This document shows, one piece after another, positions 52,572 through 64,000 of a stretch of DNA of 64,000 nucleotides. Where the stretch lies: contig NZ_BMPW01000002.1 of the NCBI RefSeq assembly GCF_014647795.1, positions 248,001 through 312,000 of the forward strand. Reading direction: 5' to 3'. Position numbers and translations under genes: made by a program. Position 1 is the stretch's first letter. Each line of letters starts with the position of its first letter. Under the pieces are notes generated by a model. The model had not been told where the DNA came from and searched no databases. It was given only the letters and a program-made list of their open reading frames with translations. The stretch comes from Actinoplanes campanulatus. Lineage in GTDB: Bacteria > Actinomycetota > Actinomycetes > Mycobacteriales > Micromonosporaceae.

Positions 52572-54209
52572 GTGCTGGTAGCGGTAGTTCCCGACCCGGA
52601 CGGTCCTGGTGGCCGTCTGGGTCGGCATGCTTCCGGGGAGCGGTGGCACGTCCCCGACCTGGCCGCGGCGATCGCCGCGCTGGAGGCCGCCGAGCAGCCA
52701 CGCTGGGTCTGGACCCGCACCGCCGACGTCTATCCGGCGCTGCTGCGCGCCGGGGTCCGGGTGGCCCGCTGCCACGATCTCGAGCTGACCGAGGCGCTGC
52801 TGCTCGGCCACGCCGGCCGGTGGGGTGAGCCACGCGGGCTCGCCGCGGCCGTCGCCCGTCTGCGCGGCCTCCCGGTCCCTCCGGACCGGCCACGGCCGGA
52901 TGCCGAACCGCCCGGTTTCGCGCAGGTCGCCCTCTTCGACGCGGTTCCGGCCGAGCGCGTGGAGATCTCCGACCTTCTGGAGGTGTACGGGGAACAGGCG
53001 CGCCTCGTGGGGGAAACCGGACATCCCGGCCGTTTCCGGCTGCTGGTGGCCGCCGAGTCCGCCGGCGCCCTGATCGCCGCCGAGATGGGCCACACCGGTC
53101 TGCCGTGGCGCGCCGACATCCACGACGAGCTGCTGCGTGAGCTGCTCGGCCCGCCGCAGCCGATGGGCCCGCCCCGCCGGCTGGCCGAGCTGACCGCCCG
53201 GATCAACGCCGCGTTCGGCACCCACGGCCTGCACCCCGACCTGCCGGCCGAGGTGGTGCGCGCGTTCCACCGGGCCGGCATCGAGATCCCCAACACCCGG
53301 CGCTGGGTGCTGCGCCAGGTCGACCATCCGGCGGTTCCGCCGCTGCTGGAGTTCAAGGAGCTCTACCGGATCTGGACCGCGCACGGCTGGGCCTGGTGCG
53401 ACGCCTGGGTGCGCGACGGCCGTTTCCGCCCGGAGTACGTGCCGGGAGGCGTCGTCTCCGGCCGCTGGGCGACCCGGGGCGGCGGCGCCCTCCAGGTCCC
53501 GAAGGTGGTGCGCCGGGCCGTGGTGGCCGATCCCGGTCACACCTTCGTGGTCGCCGACGCCGGCCAACTGGAGCCCCGCGTCCTGGCCGCCGTCTCCGGT
53601 GACGAGCGCCTGGCCCGGGCCGCCGCCGCCGGGGATCTGTACGCGGCACTGGCTGCCGACTCGTTCGACGGCGACCGGGCCAAGGCCAAACTCGCCCTGC
53701 TCGGCGCGATGTACGGGCAGACCGGCGGCGACGCCATCCCGGCCCTCGCCGTGCTGCGACGCCACTACCCGACCGCTTTCGAATATGTGGAGGCCGCCGC
53801 GCGGACCGGGGAGGCCGGTGGCCTGGTCCGTTCCTGGCTCGGGCGGACCTGCCCGCCGGCGGCCGGGTCGTGGCGTGCGGACGGGCTCGATCCCCCGGAC
53901 GAGGTGGCCCCACCACCCGGCCGGGCGAGAGGCCGGTTCACCCGCAATTTCGTGATCCAGGCCACTGCCGCCGAGTGGGCCCTGGTCCTGCTCGCCACCC
54001 TGCGGACCGAGTTGTCCGGAACCGATGCCGAGCTGGTCCTGTTCGTGCACGACGAGGTGGTCGTGCACTGCCCCGCCGAGCAGGCCGAACGCGTGGTGGA
54101 AGCGGTGCACGCGAGCGCGGCATCGGCCGGCCGTCTGCTCTTCGGCGCCACCACGGTGCGTTTCCCGTTGGACGTCTCAGTGGTTGGTGCCTACGCCGAC
54201 GCCAAGTGA
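52572..54209 (+). CDS. PolA-like bifunctional 3'-5' exonuclease/DNA polymerase
   Basis: A 545-residue protein of a short actinobacterial family A polymerase group. The first 200 residues correspond to the proofreading-exonuclease part but lack clear catalytic acids. Polymerase motif A is FVVADAGQLEPRVLA, motif B is KAKLALLGAMYGQTGGD, and motif C is LFVHDEVVVH. Motif A differs from the usual DYSQIELR. Its cellular role is not known. The GTG at 52572 follows GACAAT by six bases, a leaderless-type start. It precedes metH by 125 bp that hold a riboswitch. Confidence 0.82.
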   Translation: MLVAVVPDPDGPGGRLGRHASGERWHVPDLAAAIAALEAAEQPRWVWTRTADVYPALLRAGVRVARCHDLELTEALLLGHAGRWGEPRGLAAAVARLRGLPVPPDRPRPDAEPPGFAQVALFDAVPAERVEISDLLEVYGEQARLVGETGHPGRFRLLVAAESAGALIAAEMGHTGLPWRADIHDELLRELLGPPQPMGPPRRLAELTARINAAFGTHGLHPDLPAEVVRAFHRAGIEIPNTRRWVLRQVDHPAVPPLLEFKELYRIWTAHGWAWCDAWVRDGRFRPEYVPGGVVSGRWATRGGGALQVPKVVRRAVVADPGHTFVVADAGQLEPRVLAAVSGDERLARAAAAGDLYAALAADSFDGDRAKAKLALLGAMYGQTGGDAIPALAVLRRHYPTAFEYVEAAARTGEAGGLVRSWLGRTCPPAAGSWRADGLDPPDEVAPPPGRARGRFTRNFVIQATAAEWALVLLATLRTELSGTDAELVLFVHDEVVVHCPAEQAERVVEAVHASAASAGRLLFGATTVRFPLDVSVVGAYADAK

Positions 54210-54235
54210 AGGAGTCGGTATCGTTGATGGTCCGG

Positions 54236-54303
54236 CCGAGAGGCGCTGCAGCGGGCACACCCGTCACGCTCGACCGGTGATCCACCCGAAACAAGGGCGC
54301 CTC
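54236..54303 (+). promoter_or_regulatory. SAH (S-adenosylhomocysteine) riboswitch upstream of metH
   Basis: The leader has the SAH-riboswitch order: CCGAG, then AGGCGCTGCA, a small hairpin (GCGGG with CCCGT around CACA), CACGCTCGACC closing P1 with GGCCGAG, and AAACAAGGGCGCCT. The pseudoknot AGGCGC (54241-54246) with GCGCCT (54297-54302) is perfect. The arrangement matches the known metH-associated SAH aptamer of Ralstonia type. SAH binding should switch metH expression on. Confidence 0.8.
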
Positions 54304-54334
54304 CGACTTCTCAGGGATCTCGGAGGTGTTCTCG

Positions 54335-57940
<3,606 letters not shown>

Positions 57941-57947
57941 GCGGCTC

Positions 57948-57981
57948 CGGCCGGGCCGCGGAGTGATCCGCGGCCCGGCCG
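57948..57981. terminator. metH terminator, bidirectional
   Basis: CGGCCGGGCCGCGGA and TCCGCGGCCCGGCCG form a perfect 15-bp stem with a GTGA loop, between the metH stop and the end of the convergent YdjM-like gene. Confidence 0.85.
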
Positions 57982-57985
57982 TGCA

Positions 57986-58807
57986 TCAGCGACTGGCCCA
58001 GACGTCCAGGTTGAAGCGCTCCAGCAGGCTCGGGACGAACAGGCCGGCGATGGACAGCAGCGCGATCACGGTGAACGCGGTGCGCAGGATGACCACCTCG
58101 ACCTTGCCGCCGACCTTCACCGCCATGCTGTTCGGGATGCCGACCATCATCCACATGCGGCGCTTGACCGGAATCGGCCACATGATCGGCACGCCGTTCT
58201 TGGTGATCATGTCGCCCAGGATGTGCACGAAACAGCCCACCCCGACCGCCAGTCCCAGCAGCGGATAGCCGCGGTCGCTGGGCAGGTTCGCCGCCGTGAA
58301 CCAGGCGATCAGAGCGGAACACAGCGTCACGATCACCCAGCCGGCCCGCTCCGCCCAGTCGTCGAACAGGCCGCGCAGCGCCAGACCGCCCATGAAGAAG
58401 ACGATCCCGATCACCGCCCAGTAGCCGTAGCGGTCGGCCAGCGCCGTCGTGCCCCAGCCGATCAGGGCACAGAACGGCAGCGTGTGGGTGAAGGTGCGGT
58501 GGCCGTTGTCGCGGCGCGGGTCCCGGCTCAGTTTCGTCGCCGTGTAGACGCCCAGCGAGAACTTCTCCACCACCTCGGCCACGAACAGCGACGCCACACC
58601 GAACGTGCGGGCCACCGTGGCGCCACCCTGGTTACGGGTCACCTTGCCGGAGAGATCCAGATCGGGCAGCAGGGCGCCACCGGCGCAGATCGCCGTGCCC
58701 ACCGCCACTTCGAGTGGCGTCTGGCTCACGTTGGCGAACTGGTCGAGCGCCCAACTGCCGGCCAGCCAGGCGGCCGCGCCCGAGAGCGCGTGCGACGGAC
58801 CCATCAT
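57986..58807 (-). CDS. YdjM-like membrane-bound metal-dependent hydrolase
   Basis: A 273-residue protein. GPSHALSGAAAWLAG and LLPDLDLSGKVT, then HRTFTHTLPF and GCFVHILGDMITKNGV, give the histidines and aspartates of the YdjM (DUF457) family, along with about six helices. The true activity is unproven. The ATG at 58807 follows GGAGGG by 10 bases; a TTG eight codons upstream is possible. It converges on metH. Confidence 0.8.
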   Translation of the reverse strand: MMGPSHALSGAAAWLAGSWALDQFANVSQTPLEVAVGTAICAGGALLPDLDLSGKVTRNQGGATVARTFGVASLFVAEVVEKFSLGVYTATKLSRDPRRDNGHRTFTHTLPFCALIGWGTTALADRYGYWAVIGIVFFMGGLALRGLFDDWAERAGWVIVTLCSALIAWFTAANLPSDRGYPLLGLAVGVGCFVHILGDMITKNGVPIMWPIPVKRRMWMMVGIPNSMAVKVGGKVEVVILRTAFTVIALLSIAGLFVPSLLERFNLDVWASR

Positions 58808-58920
58808 CTTGTCTTGTCCCTCCCCGAACAAACTGGCCCACTCTGGCAGAGTGAACGGAGAAGATCAACGACCGTCGCGTCCATGTCGGAGTGGGGTCGG
58901 CCACCCGACACTTCCGGCGA

Positions 58921-59346
58921 TCAGTGACGGTGGTGGTGCCCGAACGTGTACTCCGGCCGCCAACGGCCGTGGGCGGCGTGCTTGACCAGCCCCACCACCA
59001 GGAACGTCAGCGGGATCGCCGGCCAGAAGAAGCCCGAGCCCGAGATGATCCACAGTCCGGTGAGGACACCCGCGAGGATCATGATGAAGCTGGCGTGCCG
59101 GCGCAGCGACCGGCGTGTCGCGGCGCGCGCCTGCGGGGTCCGGGCCAGGGCATGCCGGCCACCGCCGGGCAGATCGGCGGTCAGCGACGTCAGCTCGTCG
59201 CGGTACTTCGCGGCGTACGCCGAAGCCAGCCGCTCCTCTCCCTCCACCATGTCGAGGCGGCCCTCGGCCATCGCGGCACGCAGGATCTCGGCGACCTGCT
59301 CCCGCTCGGTGTCGGAGGTGCGCAGGCGGGCCGGAGTGGTTTCCAT
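58921..59346 (-). CDS. DUF1707 and 2TM domain protein
   Basis: A 141-residue protein. The N-terminal DUF1707 domain (RLRTSDTEREQVAEILRAAMAEGRLDMVEGEERLASAYAAK) is followed by two helices (HASFIMILAGVLTGLWIISG and FFWPAIPLTFLVVGLVKHAA) and a His-rich tail. Such proteins are common in actinobacteria, often near two-component systems, and here it is divergent from one. AGGGAG precedes the ATG at 59346. The function is unknown. Confidence 0.85.
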   Translation of the reverse strand: METTPARLRTSDTEREQVAEILRAAMAEGRLDMVEGEERLASAYAAKYRDELTSLTADLPGGGRHALARTPQARAATRRSLRRHASFIMILAGVLTGLWIISGSGFFWPAIPLTFLVVGLVKHAAHGRWRPEYTFGHHHRH

Positions 59347-59573
59347 GATGTCGTCTCCCTCGATCGCGTTTCCCTGCACACCAGAGTGGGCGCCGGAGGA
59401 GGGCGCGCGCGTCGGCCCGGCGAGGCATCCGTGCGGCGCAGTCCGCGCCGTCGTCGATCTTTCTCGTACGCCCGGAGTCGTACCCGGCCCTCGGCGGATG
59501 CGCCCCGGGTCGTACCGCGGGGAGCTACCGCGCGGCGATGTGCGGGCCCGCACGGTGCCGTAGGTTCGGGTGC

Positions 59574-60854
59574 ATGAGGCAGGCCGACGACTGCGGGCCG
59601 CGTGCGGTGGACCCGGCCGGGCCGCCGTGGCGGCGGCGGGGCAGGCATGCCGGCTGGCCGCCCGGGGCCGCGGTGGCGGCGGCCGTCTTCCACCTGGCGG
59701 GCACCGGCGAGCTGGCCGACCGGGGTGGCGTCCACCTCGCCACCGGGCCGCTCTACTACTTCCTCCTGCTCGCCGGGCCGGTGGCGCTGCTCTGGCGGCG
59801 GCGCGCCCCGCTCGTGGCCTTCGCCGTGTCCGCGGCCGCGTCGATCGCCTTCGCGAGCCACGCCGAGCCGTACTGGATGTATGCGGTCGCCCCCGCCATC
59901 GCCCTCTTCACCCTGGCCAAACAGGGGCGCCGGACCGCCGCCGCGATCGCCGCGGCCACCGCCTGGGCCGGATATGTTCTGGTCACCGTGGTCCTCGCCG
60001 GCCCGCTGGACCTGCCGGCCGGGGTGAGCCCCGGGCTGCGGGAGGTGACGCTCGCCGCGGCCGGGCTCGGCGGCGCGGTGCTCGCCGGCGTGGTGTCCCA
60101 GGTGCACCGCGACCAGATGGCGACCATCGCCCGGGCCCGGCGCGAGCGGGCCCGCGCCGAGGAGGAGCAGGAGCGGCGGCAGGCCTCGGAGGAGCGCCTG
60201 CGGATCGCCCGGGAGCTGCACGACGTCCTCGGGCACCACCTGTCACTGATCAACGTCCAGGCGGGAGTGGGTCTGCATCTGATGGACAACCGGCCGGAAC
60301 AGGCGCGGGAGGCCCTCTCGGCGATCAAGACGGCCAGCGCGGAGGCGTTGCGTGAGGTGCGGTCGGTGCTCGGCGTCCTGCGTACCGAGGGTGAGGAGGC
60401 GCCCCGGCAACCGGCCCTCGGCCTGAGCCGCCTCGCCGACCTGACCGCCGGCGCCGGCTTTCCGGTGCGGACCCGTGTCGACGGCGAGGAGCGTGAGCTG
60501 CCCGCCGAGGTGGACCGCGCGGCGTACCGGATCGTCCAGGAGGCCCTCACCAACGTGCGCCGCCACGCCGGCCCGGAGCCGACCGTCCTGGTCGAGATCC
60601 GCTACACCCTCGGGTCGCTGATGCTGTCGATCACCAACACCGGCCGGGCGGCCGCTGCCGCACCGCAAACCGAGGACCCGGCCGCCGGCGGCATCGCCGG
60701 GATGCAGGCCCGCGCCCACAGCCTCGGCGGGACCCTCACCGCGAGGCCGTCCTCCGGCGGCGGCTTCCTGGTCACCGCGGTCCTCCCCACCGGCCCCGGC
60801 GGCGTCCCACCCGAGCCGGCGCTGTCCGAGAACGGGCCGGGGGTGGAGCGGTGA
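59574..60854 (+). CDS. Sensor histidine kinase, NarL-partner type
   Basis: A 426-residue sensor. About six helices (residues 40-190, VHLATGPLYYFLLLAGPVALLW among them) precede a HisKA_3 dimerisation domain with ERLRIARELHDVLGHHLSLI, where His216 is the phosphorylated residue, and an ATPase domain (IVQEALTNVRRHAG, GIAGMQARAHSLGG). It phosphorylates the response regulator whose GTG overlaps its stop. TAGGTT ends seven bases before the ATG at 59574, a leaderless promoter. The signal is unknown. Confidence 0.9.
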   Translation: MRQADDCGPRAVDPAGPPWRRRGRHAGWPPGAAVAAAVFHLAGTGELADRGGVHLATGPLYYFLLLAGPVALLWRRRAPLVAFAVSAAASIAFASHAEPYWMYAVAPAIALFTLAKQGRRTAAAIAAATAWAGYVLVTVVLAGPLDLPAGVSPGLREVTLAAAGLGGAVLAGVVSQVHRDQMATIARARRERARAEEEQERRQASEERLRIARELHDVLGHHLSLINVQAGVGLHLMDNRPEQAREALSAIKTASAEALREVRSVLGVLRTEGEEAPRQPALGLSRLADLTAGAGFPVRTRVDGEERELPAEVDRAAYRIVQEALTNVRRHAGPEPTVLVEIRYTLGSLMLSITNTGRAAAAAPQTEDPAAGGIAGMQARAHSLGGTLTARPSSGGGFLVTAVLPTGPGGVPPEPALSENGPGVER

Positions 60855-61528
60855 TCTCGGTGGTGCTCGCGGATGATCAGGCGCTGGTGCGGGCCGGGTT
60901 CCGGGCGCTGCTCGACGCGGAGCCGGACATCGACGTGGTCGGGGAGGCGGCGGACGGGCTGCGGGCGGTCGAGGTGGTGCGGGCCGCGCGGCCGGACGTC
61001 GTACTGATGGATATCCGCATGCCCGGGGTGGACGGCCTGGAGGCCACCCGCAGGATCGCGTCGGACCCGGCCCTCGCCGGCACGAAGGTCGTCATCCTGA
61101 CCACCTTCGAGCTGGACGAATACGTCTTCGAGGCGTTGCGGACCGGGGCGTCCGGGTTCCTGGTGAAGGACACCGAGCCGGTGGATCTGCTGCGCGGGGT
61201 GCGGGCGGTCGCGGCCGGTGACGCGCTGCTGTCGCCGAGCGTGACCCGGCGGGTGATCGGCTCGTTCACCGCGGCCGCGGCCCGGGGGCGCCCGCCGGAG
61301 CCGCCGCGTGAGCTGGACCAGCTCACCGACCGGGAGCGGGAGGTGATGGTGCTGGTCGCGGAGGGGCTCTCCAACGACGAGATCGCGGCCCGCCTGGTGA
61401 TCAGCCCGGCGACCGCGAAGACCCACGTCAGCCGCACGATGATCAAGCTCGGCGCGCGGGATCGCGCCCAGCTGGTGGTCTACGCCTACGAGGCCGGCCT
61501 GATCCGCCCCGGCTGGCTGGCCCCCTGA
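60851..61528 (+). CDS. NarL/FixJ-family response regulator
   Basis: A 225-residue regulator. The receiver domain has acidic pair Asp8-Asp9, phosphoacceptor Asp54 in LMDIRMPG, and Lys in LVKDTEP. A LuxR-type HTH (LTDREREVMVLVAEGLSNDEIAARLVISPATAKTHVSRTMIKLG) is at about 155-200. The GTG overlaps the kinase stop as GTGA. Targets cannot be told from the window; DUF1707 divergent upstream is a candidate. Confidence 0.93.
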   Translation: MISVVLADDQALVRAGFRALLDAEPDIDVVGEAADGLRAVEVVRAARPDVVLMDIRMPGVDGLEATRRIASDPALAGTKVVILTTFELDEYVFEALRTGASGFLVKDTEPVDLLRGVRAVAAGDALLSPSVTRRVIGSFTAAAARGRPPEPPRELDQLTDREREVMVLVAEGLSNDEIAARLVISPATAKTHVSRTMIKLGARDRAQLVVYAYEAGLIRPGWLAP

Positions 61529-61538
61529 CCCGGCCGGG

Positions 61539-62033
61539 TCACCAGCCGGGGATCATGGTGTCGCCGGGTGGGGCGAACCAGGCGGGGCCGTCCTCGGCCA
61601 GGGACGTACGGATGCGGTGCAGCGCGTAGGGGTTGAGATCCGGGAGCGCGTCCAGCGGGAACCAGCCGACGGCCAGGGACTCGGTGTCGTTGACCCGGGC
61701 GACGCCGGAGACCGCACGGCAGCGGAACCAGGTGTTGACCATCTGGCAGTGGTCGCCGTTGGGGTAGGTGACCTCGTGCAGCGCCACCCCGGCCAGCCGG
61801 TCGATCCTCACCCGGACCGACGTCTCCTCCTCCACCTCCCGGATCACCGTGTCGGCCGGCTGCTCGCCGGGGTCCATCATCCCGGCGATCAGTGTCCAGC
61901 TCGCGTTGTCGCTGCGCTGGTGCAGGAGGATCTGGCCGCGGTCGTCGAAGACCACGGCGGTCACCGACGGGAACATGATCAGGCCGGGGCCGGTCTTGGC
62001 GCGCAGGCCGGTGACGTAATCGGAAGCTGGCAC
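61539..62033 (-). CDS. NUDIX hydrolase
   Basis: A 164-residue protein. The NUDIX box is GMMDPGEQPADTVIREVEEETSV, preceded by TLIA. ILLHQRSDNASWT is typical of MutT-like members that degrade oxidised nucleotides. The GTG at 62033 follows TAAGGT by seven bases (leaderless); the -10 overlaps the stop codon of the upstream diguanylate cyclase gene. Confidence 0.85.
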   Translation of the reverse strand: MPASDYVTGLRAKTGPGLIMFPSVTAVVFDDRGQILLHQRSDNASWTLIAGMMDPGEQPADTVIREVEEETSVRVRIDRLAGVALHEVTYPNGDHCQMVNTWFRCRAVSGVARVNDTESLAVGWFPLDALPDLNPYALHRIRTSLAEDGPAWFAPPGDTMIPGW

Positions 62034-62043
62034 GTCGCCGACC

Positions 62044-63489
62044 TTAACCGGCGGGCGACAGGATGGCGCGGTTTCGGCCGGCCGCCTTGGCGGCGTACAG
62101 GGCCTCGTCGGCGTCGTGCAGCAGCGCCTCCGGGTCGGGGCCGACGGCGACGGCGGCACCGATCGAGACGGTCACCGACAGCAGGTCGCCGCCGATGTCG
62201 ACGGGGAGGCCGGCCATCTCCTCGCGGAGACGCTCGGCGAGGGCGTAGAGCTCGCCGGGCCCGGTGTGCGGGGCCAGCACCACGAACTCCTCACCGCCGT
62301 AGCGGGCGATCACGCCGCCGGCCCGGCTGCCGGCGGCCAGGCGCCGGGCCACCTCGCGCAGGACCTGGTCGCCGGCCGGATGCCCGTACCCGTCGTTGAC
62401 CTTCTTGAAGTGGTCGACGTCGATGATCAGCAGGCCGACGCCGTGGCCGGCGCGGGTGGCCCGGCGGCACTCGACGGCCAGCGCCTGGGTGAAGTGCCGG
62501 CGGGTGTGCAGGCCGGTCAGGCTGTCCGTGACGGCGGCCCGCCGCTGCGCCGTGACCAGGCCGTACATCCGGGCGAGCACGAGCAGGAACATGACCGCGC
62601 AGGCCGCGCTGATCAGCGGCACACTGACCGGCTCGCCGCGCAGCCACTGAATGAACTGGACGCCCGGCGCCATCAGCACGGCGACGGCGAGGACGCCGAG
62701 CCGGGCCGGCGACGCGTCCGGCAGGGCGGTGTCGCTGCGCTGGTCGAATCGTCGGATGCCGGGATGCAGGGCGGCCGTGCCGAGCAGCCCGAGCGAGATC
62801 ATCCACATGGCGTCGAGGTACGCCTCGTCGACCGCGCCGCCGTCGGCGATGCCCTCCACCGCGTACGCCGTGTCGACGGAGAACATCAGGGTGAGGCTGC
62901 TGAGGAGGAGCCAGAGCACGGGCCCGCGGGTGCCGGTGCCCATCACCAGGCGGACCGCCAGGATCAACACCATCAGATCGAGGACCGGGTACGCCGACTG
63001 CGTCAGTTTCGCGTTGAGCGGCAGCGCCGAGTCGGAGGTCAGCGGCTGGAGCACGTAGATCCAGGTGAGCAGGCCGGCGCTGATCGACACGACCAGGGCG
63101 TCGATGCCGCTCGGGATGTCCCAGCCGGGGGTGCGGCGCCGGATGAACACCAGCACGGCGGCGGAGAGCAGCAGGTAGGAGGCGAAGTACACGAGGTCGG
63201 CCGGGGTGGGCTCGAGGAAGCTGCCGAGCCAGTCGTCGCGGACCGTCATCCCGTCCGCGACGGCGTACACCGCCTGGGCCGCGGCCAGCAGGAACCAGCC
63301 GGCCCGGTGCGGTGGCCGGTGCCGGAGCGTGCCGACCAGCACGGCGATCGGCGTGCCGGCGCTGACCAGCATGTACGGCGCGATGGTCACCAGGTAGGAG
63401 GTGTCCGTCGCCCCGAGCGTCACGCGCAGGGCGACACAGAGCACCATCACACCGGTCCAGGTGAGTCCAGCCCAGAGTTCTCGTCGCAC
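62044..63489 (-). CDS. Diguanylate cyclase, multi-span membrane protein
   Basis: A 481-residue protein. Eight or more helices (ELWAGLTWTGVMVLCVALRV first) precede a GGDEF domain near residues 315-475, with DSLTGLHTRRHF, VDHFKKVNDGYGHPAGD and the active-site RYGGEEF. It makes c-di-GMP from two GTP. The RxxD inhibitory site five residues before GGEEF is absent (RAGG), so feedback inhibition is unlikely. The GTG at 63489 is a plausible start, but a further upstream one cannot be excluded. It is divergent from the GH63 gene. Confidence 0.88.
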   Translation of the reverse strand: MRRELWAGLTWTGVMVLCVALRVTLGATDTSYLVTIAPYMLVSAGTPIAVLVGTLRHRPPHRAGWFLLAAAQAVYAVADGMTVRDDWLGSFLEPTPADLVYFASYLLLSAAVLVFIRRRTPGWDIPSGIDALVVSISAGLLTWIYVLQPLTSDSALPLNAKLTQSAYPVLDLMVLILAVRLVMGTGTRGPVLWLLLSSLTLMFSVDTAYAVEGIADGGAVDEAYLDAMWMISLGLLGTAALHPGIRRFDQRSDTALPDASPARLGVLAVAVLMAPGVQFIQWLRGEPVSVPLISAACAVMFLLVLARMYGLVTAQRRAAVTDSLTGLHTRRHFTQALAVECRRATRAGHGVGLLIIDVDHFKKVNDGYGHPAGDQVLREVARRLAAGSRAGGVIARYGGEEFVVLAPHTGPGELYALAERLREEMAGLPVDIGGDLLSVTVSIGAAVAVGPDPEALLHDADEALYAAKAAGRNRAILSPAG

Positions 63490-63573
63490 GTTTAGGAAGA
63501 ATCCGGTGCCGGAGTTGCTCGTCGGGTGCGGATCCGGGGGACCTCTGGTGCCGGCGTCCCGGGCCTTACACGT

Positions 63574-63602
63574 TTGACATATGAGCGTGACAGTCTCAGT
63601 GT
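63574..63602 (+). promoter_or_regulatory. Candidate promoter for the GH63 gene
   Basis: TTGACA (63574-63579) and CAGTGT (63597-63602) are separated by 17 bp. A 6-bp dyad CCGAAG/CTTCGG (63611-63627) lies between the predicted start of transcription and the gene and could be an operator. Confidence 0.4.
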
Positions 63603-63627
63603 GATCGACTCCGAAGAATGACTTCGG

Positions 63628-64000
63628 ATGATGGGGGTGGGGACGGACGTGTCGGAGCGGGTACGCCTCGCACAGGCCGATTCCGGTGAGCAGCCGTGGC
63701 GCGCGTGGGGGCCGTACCTCGCCGAACGCGCCTGGGGCACGGTTCGCGAGGACTACAGCGAGCACGGTACGGCGTGGGACTACTTCCCGCACGACCACGC
63801 GCGCTCCCGGGCGTACCGGTGGAACGAGGACGGCATGGCCGGGCTCTGCGACGACCGGCAGACGTTCGCCTTCGCGCTCGCCCTGTGGAACGGCCGCGAC
63901 CCGATCCTGAAGGAGCGGATGTTCGGCCTCGGCGGGGACGGCGGCAACCACGGCGAGGACGCCAAGGACTACTGGTGGTACCAGGACTCCACACCCACCC
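63628..64000 (+). CDS. GH63-type glucosidase, N-terminal fragment
   Basis: The frame runs to the window edge (124 codons). [36 protein letters not shown], then [42 protein letters not shown] and [18 protein letters not shown] match the N-terminal part of the large bacterial GH63/MGH1-type glucosidases. The substrate is unknown; alpha-glucosides or glucosylglycerate are possible. The ATG at 63628 is used; the GTG at 63649 is nearer the homologous start. Confidence 0.75.
   Translation, partial: MMGVGTDVSERVRLAQADSGEQPWRAWGPYLAERAWGTVREDYSEHGTAWDYFPHDHARSRAYRWNEDGMAGLCDDRQTFAFALALWNGRDPILKERMFGLGGDGGNHGEDAKDYWWYQDSTPT

Noticed and set aside
61529-61550. Terminator between the response regulator and NUDIX gene
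   Set aside because: The 6-bp arms overlap the NUDIX coding end and are too short in this GC-rich background.

Overview
The window is about 64 kb of very GC-rich chromosome from an actinobacterium. The best fit is the Micromonosporaceae, in or near Actinoplanes or Micromonospora. The reasons are the mabA-inhA-hemH gene order, several actinobacteria-restricted families (DUF2630, DUF3097, DUF6891-like, DUF1707), many promoters of the form TANNNT followed 6-7 nt later by the start codon (leaderless transcripts), CAAGATC-type intergenic repeats, and a MurL/MurD2 pair known from few lineages. No tRNA, rRNA, CRISPR array, transposase or prophage was seen; the DNA looks like ordinary chromosomal core and accessory metabolism.

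Layout. 1-8.1 kb: the 5' part of a Na+/H+ antiporter, RidA, a Mug DNA glycosylase, an SDR and an XRE regulator, an AcnR-like TetR repressor, a HAD-like protein, a RIO kinase, and two acetyltransferases. 8.1-8.4 kb: a 307-bp near-perfect palindrome with a G-rich apex. 8.5-19.9 kb: aconitase, a pullulanase, a peptidase, a SOD-like protein, a PfkB sugar kinase and a thioesterase. 19.9-25.6 kb: PH-domain membrane proteins and a MoxR-DUF58-VWA operon with 4-bp overlaps. 26-29.8 kb: fabG-inhA-hemH-HAD-NUDIX. 29.8-40.9 kb: NUDIX, DUF3097, a MocR regulator with a divergent EamA exporter, a serine hydrolase, NfeD plus an SPFH protein, TrmH, and a flavohaemoglobin-like reductase. 40.9-44.6 kb: cupin-murL divergent from murD2, an alternative route for putting D-glutamate into peptidoglycan. 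45-52.5 kb: an RpiR regulator and two complete amino-sugar ABC importers (DasA-like and NgcEFG) without an ATPase. 52.6-58 kb: a PolA-like polymerase and metH behind an SAH riboswitch. 58-64 kb: a YdjM-like membrane protein, DUF1707, a two-component system, NUDIX, a diguanylate cyclase and the start of a GH63 glucosidase.

Connections. The AcnR-like gene (4165-4749) and acnA (8473-11244) share a 24-bp element matching at 19 positions. In acnA it covers the predicted -10, with an iron box (DtxR/IdeR type) just downstream, so aconitase appears to be under both carbon and iron control. The RpiR regulator, the chitobiose/GlcNAc importers and the MurL/MurD2 pair put cell-wall and amino-sugar metabolism side by side. 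FabG and InhA give two steps of type II fatty acid synthesis, co-transcribed with the haem-pathway ferrochelatase. The metH leader should sense S-adenosylhomocysteine.

The most notable items are the murL/murD2 pair, the 307-bp palindrome, a MocR regulator whose only plausible start codon is AUU, the shared AcnR operator, a HAD protein lacking its nucleophile, and a globin-like reductase that appears to lack the proximal haem histidine.
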